A stretch of 64,000 bases of DNA from Chitinophaga terrae (ex Kim and Jung 2007) (GTDB lineage: Bacteria > Bacteroidota > Bacteroidia > Chitinophagales > Chitinophagaceae). Numbering within the stretch: the first letter of the stretch is position 1; each line of letters begins with the position of its first letter. A model generated the notes under the pieces. It did not search any database. It worked only from the letters and a program-made list of their open reading frames with translations, and was not told the origin of the DNA. The position numbers and the translations under genes were made by a program. Location of the stretch: contig NZ_FNRL01000009.1 in the NCBI RefSeq assembly GCF_900107795.1, forward strand, positions 62,001 to 126,000, given 5' to 3'. Below, one piece after another: positions 35,828 to 42,848 of the stretch.

Positions 35828-36571
35828 TTAATTTTGATAGATCTTATTTTTTACAATTCCCCACATATGGAGGCGATGTTGCAAAGATACCCTTAATACT
35901 CCCAATCCATAGATCGCGCTTCTTTTGAAGTTGATGCTGGATGCTTCATCGAAGTATTTGGTAGGGCAGGTTACTTCTGCAATATCGTACCCTTTCATGA
36001 AAATCTGGCTAACCATCTCATTATCAAATACAAAATCATCATTATCTGCCATGTAGTTGATGTTCCTGAGCACTTCAGCAGAAAAACAACGATAGCCTGT
36101 ATGATACTCGCTTAGTTTTTGCCCGATCAGTACATTCTGGGTAAAGGTAAGGAAACGGTTAAAAAAGTACTTGTAGAGCGGCATACCGCCTTTCAGTGCA
36201 CCTTTTCCGAGAATCCTGGATCCGAACACGACCGGATATACGTCGTTTGCGATGATGCTGCACATAGCTGTGATCAGCTTGGGAGTGTATTGATAATCAG
36301 GATGTAACATCACAACAATATCAGCTCCCAGCTCCAAAGCCTTGTTATAACAGGACTTCTGGTTACCGCCGTAACCTTTGTTCTTGTCGTGCCTGATGAG
36401 GTGTTTGATCCCCAGTTGTTTTCCTACAGCCAGGGTATCATCCTTGCTGGCGTCATCAACAAGTACGACATCGTCGACAATGTCGAAAGGGATTTCTCGG
36501 AATGTTCTTTCCAGCGTAAGCGCTGCGTTGTAGGCCGGTAATACAACCACAATCTTTTTATTATTAAGCAT
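35828..36571 (-). CDS. Glycosyltransferase family 2 (polyprenyl-phosphate sugar synthase-like)
   Basis: Transfers a sugar from a nucleotide donor, probably to a lipid carrier. The GT-A fold is shown by VVVLPAYNAALTLERT, the nucleotide-binding VLVDDASKDDTLAV, and the metal site MLHPDYQYTP. It has no membrane segments, unlike processive enzymes. From the ATG at 36571 it is 247 aa; a -7 box 22 nt upstream supports this start over a frame from 36661. It begins an operon with the methyltransferase and esterase. Confidence 0.92.
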   Translation of the reverse strand: MLNNKKIVVVLPAYNAALTLERTFREIPFDIVDDVVLVDDASKDDTLAVGKQLGIKHLIRHDKNKGYGGNQKSCYNKALELGADIVVMLHPDYQYTPKLITAMCSIIANDVYPVVFGSRILGKGALKGGMPLYKYFFNRFLTFTQNVLIGQKLSEYHTGYRCFSAEVLRNINYMADNDDFVFDNEMVSQIFMKGYDIAEVTCPTKYFDEASSINFKRSAIYGLGVLRVSLQHRLHMWGIVKNKIYQN

Positions 36572-36593
36572 TGAAAGTGGATTAATTTGGCAG

Positions 36594-36601
36594 CAAAGGT
36601 A
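36594..36601 (-). promoter_or_regulatory. -7 box for the glycosyltransferase (TACCTTTG)
   Basis: Exact TAnnTTTG on the minus strand, 22 nt before the ATG at 36571. It decides the start. Confidence 0.7.
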
Positions 36602-36689
36602 GGCTTCCAGTTTAAATTTCAAAATATCTCCACTGGGCTTGCTTTCGATACCACTTATCATGATTTAGTTATAACTGTTATTAATTATT

Positions 36690-36697
36690 TATCTTTG
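36690..36697 (+). promoter_or_regulatory. -7 box TATCTTTG before the unknown secreted protein
   Basis: Exact TAnnTTTG. An ATG at 36705 lies 7 nt behind it, the next in-frame ATG at 36759 lies 61 nt behind. Confidence 0.65.
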
Positions 36698-36758
36698 CCT
36701 CAGGATGTTTTTGGCATCATATTTTCTTAATATTTTGTTAACAAAACACAAAAACGAC

Positions 36759-38093
36759 ATGTTTAAAAACCTACCAACGGAGATGAAGCATGAGGATCGC
36801 TTAGTTACAAAGCCCAATCAGCCATTGCCGTTAGTAAACATCGCCAAAAAAATGTTGTCAGCTAGTTGGATGAAAAAAGTTGTATCTACCTCATTTGCTC
36901 TTTTATTGACTATCCTTGCCGCAAGAGCACAAGATCCTGAATTGAAAAACACTACCGCTCCTGTTATCAAAACACAGGATACTACGATCAAAAGATTGAT
37001 AGAAGAAGTACAGCGCATCACTGATAACGATAAACAAAATTCGAACGCGATACAGGCCCTGCTGCAAGGCAAGGAGATCGATAACATCACTAAGTACGAA
37101 CTGATCAAGAACAATATCATCAACGCCAGTGAAACTTATTACCTGTTAAACAAAAAGATCATCGACCTGAAATCGCGTACCACTACCAATAACCTCGATG
37201 TGTTCATCACTTCGTTGAACAACCCCGAGAGTAAAGCGCTGGGGTTTTCACTAAGCGACCGCATTGTGGAACTGGTAGAAAAGATCATTTTGAAGAATAA
37301 AGGTGAAAAAGGCGAGAAGAACAGCAAGATCGTTGAATCTACCAAATCGATCATCAACAGCCCTATCTTCCAGAGCTTTACTTCACTTACTCCCCCGCTG
37401 GCCATCGCCAACTCGGTGATGAACTTCCTGCATAGCGTGAGTGTGAACAATAAACAGATCAACCAGAAGTCTTTACAGGAATTTGAGAAAGAGTTGAATA
37501 AATACGTAGTGTATTACACAGCCCTGAACGATGCTAACCAGAAATTCGAGTATGGACTGAACTTCAACAAAGACCAGTTAAGCCTCCTGCAAGACAATCT
37601 GTTTGACCATTTATCGTTCACCGCCACTGCCCTGAAGTTCCCTACTCCACAGAGAGGTAACCAGACACTGAGCCAGACGATGAACGATTATTTTTTCAAC
37701 TTCACCAAGGAGAAAGTGGTCGACTACTTCAACCAGCTGGAAGCGAAATATTCGAAAGGCGGTAAAAGGATAGATTATGAATCCTTATTACGCGAAAACT
37801 CTTCACTGAAAGAAGTGAATAACCAGTTAGAGGACCTGGTGCTGCAAACCAAGCGTTTTGAGAACCTTTACAACGAGTATTTCACCTTGCTCGACTCTTA
37901 CTATACCAAGGTGAATAATTCGCTGAAAATAGCACAGGATAACGGGTTGGCTGACAAAAGCATCATTGATGCGAAACAGGCTGAATTCCGTAACCTGAAA
38001 ACAGAAGCAGTGGCTGAGATCCAGGCTTCCATCAACATCAAAGAACTCTATAACAATACGGAAAAGATCAAGTATCGTTACCGTATCTTCTAA
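36759..38093 (+). CDS. Hypothetical secreted helical protein
   Basis: I do not recognise this family. Counted from the ATG at 36759 it has 444 aa. A typical signal peptide (MKKVVSTSFALLLTILAARA) starts only at codon 38, at the ATG at 36870, so the real start could be 36759, 36852 or 36870. The mature protein is almost entirely helical and charged, with no cysteine, and with long Asn/Lys/Glu-rich stretches. A moderately hydrophobic part (SIINSPIFQSFTSLTPPLAI) lies in the middle. It stands alone, divergent from the glycosyltransferase operon, and ends in a strong terminator. Confidence 0.7.
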   Translation: MFKNLPTEMKHEDRLVTKPNQPLPLVNIAKKMLSASWMKKVVSTSFALLLTILAARAQDPELKNTTAPVIKTQDTTIKRLIEEVQRITDNDKQNSNAIQALLQGKEIDNITKYELIKNNIINASETYYLLNKKIIDLKSRTTTNNLDVFITSLNNPESKALGFSLSDRIVELVEKIILKNKGEKGEKNSKIVESTKSIINSPIFQSFTSLTPPLAIANSVMNFLHSVSVNNKQINQKSLQEFEKELNKYVVYYTALNDANQKFEYGLNFNKDQLSLLQDNLFDHLSFTATALKFPTPQRGNQTLSQTMNDYFFNFTKEKVVDYFNQLEAKYSKGGKRIDYESLLRENSSLKEVNNQLEDLVLQTKRFENLYNEYFTLLDSYYTKVNNSLKIAQDNGLADKSIIDAKQAEFRNLKTEAVAEIQASINIKELYNNTEKIKYRYRIF

Positions 38094-38112
38094 TATCATT
38101 CATCATTTATAC

Positions 38113-38157
38113 AAGTGATGGAATCAGGATGTTATAAAAGTCCTAATTCCATCACTT
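38113..38157 (+). terminator. Terminator after the unknown secreted protein
   Basis: A 12-bp perfect stem (AAGTGATGGAAT with ATTCCATCACTT) and an inner AGGA/TCCT pair, followed by a T-run. Confidence 0.88.
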
Positions 38158-38193
38158 TTTTATTGGCGGTAGCTTTTCAATAGATTTTATTGA

Positions 38194-38201
38194 TACATTT
38201 G
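38194..38201 (+). promoter_or_regulatory. -7 box for oxyR (TACATTTG)
   Basis: Exact TAnnTTTG, 19 nt before the ATG. The gene also has a purine-rich GAGGAAG just before the start, one of the few Shine-Dalgarno-like sites in the window. Confidence 0.7.
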
Positions 38202-38220
38202 CCCATCAATTCAGAGGAAG

Positions 38221-39168
38221 ATGACAACCGTTCAATTAGAGTATATAGTGGCAGTAGACACCTACCGGAGTTTCGTAGTAGCGGCAGAAAAATGCTTTGT
38301 AACCCAACCTACGCTTAGCATGCAGATACAGAAACTGGAAGACGAATTAGGCATAAAACTGTTTGACCGTAGTAAATTGCCTGTTGTTCCTACAGAAATT
38401 GGCGTAGCTGTGGTAGCGCAGGCCCGTATCATTCTGAAAGAAAACGCCCGTATCAGGGAAATTATAGCCGATCAGAAAAAAGAAGTGCAGGGAAACCTGA
38501 AAGTGGGCATCATCCCTACTTTGGCGCCTTACCTGCTGCCAAGGATACTGACCGGATTCATGAAAAAATACCCGAAAGTAAAGCTGGAAGTTTGGGAATA
38601 CCCGACAGAGCAGATCATGCAGCAACTGAAACAGGAACTGCTTGATTGCGGCCTGCTGGCCACTCCTCTTCATAATCCGCATCTGGAAGAGCATCCGCTG
38701 TTCTACGAATCGTTCGTGGTATATACTTCTAAAAGCAACCCGCTTTACGATAAAAAGATAGTTAAAGCAGAAGACCTGGATATTAAAGATGTCTGGTTAT
38801 TGAATGAAGGACATTGTATGCGCAACCAGGTATTGAATATCTGTAAAGATAAATTCACCATGGGCGATAACCGCAACCTGGAATACAATACCGGCAGCGT
38901 GGAAACACTGAAAAGAATGGTAGACCTGAACGAAGGATATACCGTACTGCCTGAATTATCGCTGCAGGATCTGAACTCCAAGCAACTGAATATGGTACGC
39001 TATTTCAAAACACCGGAACCGGTACGGGAGATCAGCATCGTTACGCATCGCCACTTCATCAAACAGGCGCTGATAGAGGCATTCAGCAAAGAAATCCTAC
39101 AGCATGTCCCTGAAAAAATGAAAGCCCAGAAAAACAAGAAAGTAGTTGAAATCCTCACAGAGCAGTAG
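38221..39168 (+). CDS. oxyR: Hydrogen peroxide sensor/regulator OxyR
   Basis: LysR-type activator that senses peroxide through a reversible disulfide. The N-terminal winged helix contains FVVAAEKCFVTQPTLSMQIQ. The redox cysteines fall at C199 and C208 in EGHCMRNQVLNIC, the same numbers and spacing as in E. coli OxyR, so the assignment is firm. 315 aa. No katA, ahpCF or dps gene adjoins it, so its regulon lies elsewhere. The TAG stop directly precedes repeat R3. Confidence 0.96.
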   Translation: MTTVQLEYIVAVDTYRSFVVAAEKCFVTQPTLSMQIQKLEDELGIKLFDRSKLPVVPTEIGVAVVAQARIILKENARIREIIADQKKEVQGNLKVGIIPTLAPYLLPRILTGFMKKYPKVKLEVWEYPTEQIMQQLKQELLDCGLLATPLHNPHLEEHPLFYESFVVYTSKSNPLYDKKIVKAEDLDIKDVWLLNEGHCMRNQVLNICKDKFTMGDNRNLEYNTGSVETLKRMVDLNEGYTVLPELSLQDLNSKQLNMVRYFKTPEPVREISIVTHRHFIKQALIEAFSKEILQHVPEKMKAQKNKKVVEILTEQ

Positions 39169-39379
39169 GTTTCACGCAGAGGAGTTTCGCGCAAAGAAGC
39201 AAAGGAGCAAAGAAGCAAAGGACTTGTTTTAAGAGAAATAAGAAAGTAAAGGAGCGAAATTATGTTATAATAACACATAACATAATTTCGCTCCTTTACC
39301 TTTTAAAATTCGCTTCGATCAAAAATTCTTTGCTTCTTTGCTCCTTTGCTTCTTTGCGCGAAACTCCTCTGCGTGAAAC
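39169..39379. repeat. Long hairpin repeat element, copy 3 (R3)
   Basis: A 211-bp inverted repeat that fills the space between the TAG stops of oxyR (plus) and the M48 gene (minus). The outer 52 bp are identical in both arms (GTTTCACGCAGAGGAG, TTTCGCGC, then AAAGAAGC, AAAGGAGC, AAAGAAGC, AAAG). A 23-bp inner stem ends in TTATGTTAT. The middle of the right arm carries the TTTTTGATCGAAGC variant, which in R1 sits in the left arm. Confidence 0.95.
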
Positions 39380-40179
39380 TAAGCGGGTTTGTAGTATTTC
39401 ATTGCTTCTGGCATCAGTTTCTGCAGCTGGGCTACGCGGGTAGCGTCGCTTGGGTGAGTGCTCAGGAATTCAGGCGGTTTCTGGCCGGAGCTCATGCTGG
39501 CCATACGTTGCCAGAACGGAATAGCTTCCTGTGGGTTATAGCCGGCCATTGCCATGAAAATAACGCCCAGGTGATCGGCTTCCAGTTCATCTTTACGGGA
39601 GTAAGCCAGTAATGCTACGTTGCTGCCAACGCCAAATGCCTGGTTAAAGATATTAACTGCAGTAGGGTTCTTATTCAGGGCTACTGCACCGGCTACCTGG
39701 ATACCCTGGGCAACCAATCCCTGGCTCATACGTTCGTTACCATGCCTGGCTATAGCGTGGGCGATTTCGTGACCCATTACTACCGCCAAAGCAGTTTCGT
39801 TCTTTGTAACCGGCAGGATACCGGTGTAAACTACCACTTTACCGCCGGGCATACACCAGGCATTCACTTCTTTACTATCAACCAGGTTAAACTCCCATTT
39901 GTAGCTTGCTATTTCGCTTCCCATTCCATTATCATTCATATACCTGGTAACGGCAGCAGCTATACGTTGGCCAACTCTTTTTACCATTTCAGCGTCTTTA
40001 CTGGTAGACTGGCTGATCACCTTGTTCTCAGAAAGAAAACTCTGGTATTGCTGCAAAGCCATTGACTGCATTGTACTTTCAGGTACAAGGTTGAGTTGAC
40101 TGCGGCCGGTAATTGGAACACGGGAACACGCAGCTACCAAGCCAATACCTGCAGCGAAGAATAATAAATACTTTTTCAT
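39379..40179 (-). CDS. M48 family zinc metalloprotease lipoprotein
   Basis: Periplasmic, membrane-anchored protease related to LoiP/YggG and BepA, which act in outer-membrane quality control. The lipobox is LVAAC (C18), the zinc motif HEIAH lies at residues 137-141, and the third ligand glutamate is in KDELEADHLG. 266 aa from the ATG at 40179, with no TPR domain, so it is closer to LoiP than BepA. The longer frame from 40227 is rejected because it would hide the signal peptide. Confidence 0.93.
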   Translation of the reverse strand: MKKYLLFFAAGIGLVAACSRVPITGRSQLNLVPESTMQSMALQQYQSFLSENKVISQSTSKDAEMVKRVGQRIAAAVTRYMNDNGMGSEIASYKWEFNLVDSKEVNAWCMPGGKVVVYTGILPVTKNETALAVVMGHEIAHAIARHGNERMSQGLVAQGIQVAGAVALNKNPTAVNIFNQAFGVGSNVALLAYSRKDELEADHLGVIFMAMAGYNPQEAIPFWQRMASMSSGQKPPEFLSTHPSDATRVAQLQKLMPEAMKYYKPA

Positions 40180-40214
40180 GGGAAAATCAATTTTTAAAGC
40201 GTGACGACGCAAAA

Positions 40215-40271
40215 AAGCACGAAGCAAAAAGCGTGCACATTTTCGTGTCCCCGGCTTTCTGCTCCGTGCTT
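40215..40271. terminator. Imperfect stem-loop between plsY and the M48 gene
   Basis: AAGCACG (40215-40221) pairs with CGTGCTT (40265-40271), with further GC/AAAGC pairing inside. It lies just past the plsY stop and is the likely plsY terminator. Confidence 0.55.
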
Positions 40272-40286
40272 CTTTATTGCTATAAC

Positions 40287-40928
40287 TTAATTTTTGTCCT
40301 TTTTGTTCTTGAACAGGGGAACTTTGCTCTCGACACCCTTTAAAAGACGGGTGATATTTTTCTGGTGGGTTAATACCACCATCAATGCTACTGCGATCGC
40401 AAAAATGCGGTAGAATGTTTCAGGCTCATTGAAAATAAACAGGATCAACACCGGGAATGCAATACTGGCGATGATGGAACTGAGAGACACATACCTTGTC
40501 AGGAACAGGATCATCAGGAATACGCCTACGCAGCACAAGGCTACCAAAGGCTGAATAGCCAATACCAGCCCGAATAAAGTGGCAATTCCCTTACCTCCCC
40601 TGAAGTTAGCCCAGATAGGAAAAATATGACCTACTACAGCCACGAGGCCCAGGCCGATCTGCAAATTAACTAACTGAGTAAGATGTTCCGGATCTGTATA
40701 ATAAGGTAATAAATACGACAATCTTACAGCTAACACGCCTTTCAGCATGTCAACCGCCATTACAAATGTTCCGGCTTTAGGACCAAGTACACGGAAGGTA
40801 TTGGTGGCGCCGGCATTGCCGCTGCCATATTCCCGGATATCCAACCCGAAAACTCCCTTACTCACCCAAACAGCTGTAGGTACTGAACCTATTAAATAGG
40901 CACCGATAAGCAATAAAACTTCAATCAT
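40287..40928 (-). CDS. plsY: Glycerol-3-phosphate acyltransferase PlsY
   Basis: Inner-membrane enzyme that acylates glycerol-3-phosphate using acyl-phosphate, the first step of phospholipid synthesis in most bacteria. The three conserved loops are present: GSVPTAVW, EYGSGNAGATNTFRVLGPKAG and the FRGGKGIATLFG segment. 213 aa with about five to six helices. A basic tail ends the protein. A near -7 motif (TAACTTG) lies just upstream. Confidence 0.96.
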   Translation of the reverse strand: MIEVLLLIGAYLIGSVPTAVWVSKGVFGLDIREYGSGNAGATNTFRVLGPKAGTFVMAVDMLKGVLAVRLSYLLPYYTDPEHLTQLVNLQIGLGLVAVVGHIFPIWANFRGGKGIATLFGLVLAIQPLVALCCVGVFLMILFLTRYVSLSSIIASIAFPVLILFIFNEPETFYRIFAIAVALMVVLTHQKNITRLLKGVESKVPLFKNKKDKN

Positions 40929-41043
40929 ACTACAAGTTAGAACGCTAAGATAACAAATTCTATGTTAAAATATATAGAATATTAGAAATAATCGTAACAC
41001 AAAAGTTGGATTATCAACCCCTTTCATATTTAATTAAACCGTA

Positions 41044-41868
41044 TTACGATTTGTTGAGCCCGAATTGCAATGCTAACCAATTGTCTTTCTCCTGTTTACG
41101 GGTTAAAACCAGGCCTACTGCATTAGCGGCTTCCGTGATCTTTTCCTCGTCGGTGGTCAAAATACCACTTAACAGTAATTGTCCGTCATCTGCCAAAATC
41201 CTTCTCATTTCACCCATAAACTGTAATAAGATATTGCAGTTGATGTTTGCTAAAATGATGTTGTAGGTCGACTGAATCCCTTCCAGGGTATCTGCCTGCC
41301 AGACTTTGGTTTTCTGCATCCCGTTGGCCTGGATGTTCTCCACGGTGTTATTCACTGCCCATTCATCATAATCAATAGCGTCGATTGCGGTCGCCCCCAT
41401 CATTTCTGCGAGGATGGCCAGTATACCCGTACCGGTACCGAAATCGAATACCCGTTTGCCATTTATGGGCAGGTCTTTCATCAGGCGGATCATCGAAAAA
41501 GTAGTGGCGTGATGCCCGGTACCGAAAGCCATTTTTGGCGTGATGATAATTTCATAGGCAGGTTTCGGATCAAAAGGCGGGTGAAATGCAGCCCTGATAC
41601 CACAGAAATCATCTACCTGCACCGGCTGGAAATTACTCTCCCATACCTCGTTCCAGTTAGTTGGTAAAATAACTTCTTTCGTATAACCGATACCGTATGG
41701 CTGCAGGATTGTCTCAAGCGCTGCTTCGTCCAGGTCCTGGGCAGGTATATAGGCAATCAGCTTATTCTCCTGTTCTTCAAACCCTTCAAAAGCAATCTCC
41801 GATAACTGGGCGATCAGGAGGTCTTTCTGCTCCTCATTCACCTCCAATGTGATGGCAATGTGTGACAT
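41044..41868 (-). CDS. prmA: Ribosomal protein L11 methyltransferase PrmA
   Basis: Trimethylates amino groups of ribosomal protein L11. The SAM motif is VFDFGTGTGILAILAEMMGA, preceded by AFGTGHHATT, with the N-terminal L11-recognition domain in residues 1-60. From the ATG at 41868 it has 274 aa. A TTG three codons upstream overlaps the -7 box and is rejected. The box ends only 6 nt before the ATG, so the mRNA is probably leaderless. Confidence 0.95.
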   Translation of the reverse strand: MSHIAITLEVNEEQKDLLIAQLSEIAFEGFEEQENKLIAYIPAQDLDEAALETILQPYGIGYTKEVILPTNWNEVWESNFQPVQVDDFCGIRAAFHPPFDPKPAYEIIITPKMAFGTGHHATTFSMIRLMKDLPINGKRVFDFGTGTGILAILAEMMGATAIDAIDYDEWAVNNTVENIQANGMQKTKVWQADTLEGIQSTYNIILANINCNILLQFMGEMRRILADDGQLLLSGILTTDEEKITEAANAVGLVLTRKQEKDNWLALQFGLNKS

Positions 41869-41874
41869 AAGTGG

Positions 41875-41882
41875 CAAATATA
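41875..41882 (-). promoter_or_regulatory. -7 box for prmA (TATATTTG), 6 nt before the ATG
   Basis: Exact TAnnTTTG on the minus strand. Its position implies transcription starts at or next to the start codon. Confidence 0.6.
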
Positions 41883-41939
41883 TATAATTGGATAGGAGGC
41901 AGCAAAATGATTTACAAAAATGTATTAATATGAAAATAT

Positions 41940-41947
41940 TATATTTG
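41940..41947 (+). promoter_or_regulatory. -7 box TATATTTG before the unknown protein at 41972
   Basis: Exact TAnnTTTG, 24 nt before the ATG. Confidence 0.6.
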
Positions 41948-41971
41948 AATTATAATTAATACACAAGACCT

Positions 41972-42556
41972 ATGAAAACACTGCTTATAACCTTAACCAT
42001 CGCAGTAACTTCCCTGGTGGCTTCGGCACAGGTGATTAAATTAAAACAACCGCTGGAACCGATCACTGATTCTATCATTTACCAGACAGATAATGTAATT
42101 ATCATTTTCGACAGGCAGGAACTTGCTACCTATATGACCGGGATGGATACGGTGCTACGCAACAGCAGGTATGACAACAAGGTATTTAACAGCGTCCAAT
42201 TATCGCGGTTCAATAAAATTGATATGGCCAATCATTTCCTGAAGGCTTACTGCTACCTGGAAGATACGGCGAACAAGGATTTCAGCTATAGCACCAGCAA
42301 AATGAATATGCTATGGGCAGAAGACGGAGGGATCATGTTACCCTATGTAGAACTGTTAATACCGGATCTCCTGGCAGCAGGTATGGCCAGGATCATAGAA
42401 CGGAGCAGCAAGGGTCTGCAACTCTCCTACCGGATGATCGCCGAACCTGTAAACGGTGTCAACTACCGGACCTACCGGCTTAACAACGGCAAAGAAGTAT
42501 TCCGGGAAAGCACTTTTCGGGCCGAGCAGTTGACGGGGTTCACGCAAAGCCGCTAA
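41972..42556 (+). CDS. Hypothetical secreted protein ending inside a hairpin repeat
   Basis: I do not recognise this family. The 194-aa protein begins with a signal peptide (MKTLLITLTIAVTSLVASAQ). The mature part contains FDRQELATYMTGMDTVLR, an acidic/aromatic middle, and a beta-rich end (NYRTYRLNNGKEVF). The last six residues GFTQSR and the TAA stop are encoded by the first bases of repeat R4 (GTTCACGCAAAGCCGCTAA). The original C-terminus may therefore have been replaced or extended by the repeat. Confidence 0.72.
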   Translation: MKTLLITLTIAVTSLVASAQVIKLKQPLEPITDSIIYQTDNVIIIFDRQELATYMTGMDTVLRNSRYDNKVFNSVQLSRFNKIDMANHFLKAYCYLEDTANKDFSYSTSKMNMLWAEDGGIMLPYVELLIPDLLAAGMARIIERSSKGLQLSYRMIAEPVNGVNYRTYRLNNGKEVFRESTFRAEQLTGFTQSR

Positions 42557-42791
42557 GTTTTTTGAAGGGGCATAAGGTTTTTTTAAGAGAAATAAGATAA
42601 AAAAGAGAAATAAGGTTTTTAAGATTAAGAAGAAAATGTAAGGTTTTAAGAAGACATTATATCAGTATAACATCTTCTCTCTATCTTAATTTTCTTACAC
42701 TCTCCTTAAAAAACTTATTTCTCTTTTTTATCTTATTTCTCTTAAAAAAACCTTACGCCCCTTCAAAAAACTCAGCGTCTTTGCGTGAAAC
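42538..42791. repeat. Long hairpin repeat element, copy 4 (R4)
   Basis: The longest and most divergent copy, 254 bp, between the convergent hypothetical gene and pnp. The ends are GTTCACGCAAAG and CTTTGCGTGAAAC. The arms then share TTTTTTGAAGGGGC, TAAGG, T7AAGAGAAATAAG and AAAAAAGAGAAATAAG with a few mismatches. The octamer units are reduced to one. The apex has a GAAGA..TCTTC stem with a TATAAC loop. Confidence 0.9.
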
Positions 42792-42795
42792 AAAA

Positions 42796-42823
42796 AGGGC
42801 TGACCAAAGAATTGGCCAACCCT
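42796..42823 (-). terminator. Terminator of pnp
   Basis: AGGGCTGACCAA (42796-42807) pairs 10 of 12 with TTGGCCAACCCT (42812-42823). On the minus strand it is followed by T5. It resembles the hemL terminator. Confidence 0.75.
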
Positions 42824-42848
42824 AGTTTATTTTAATTCCAGTTATCCG

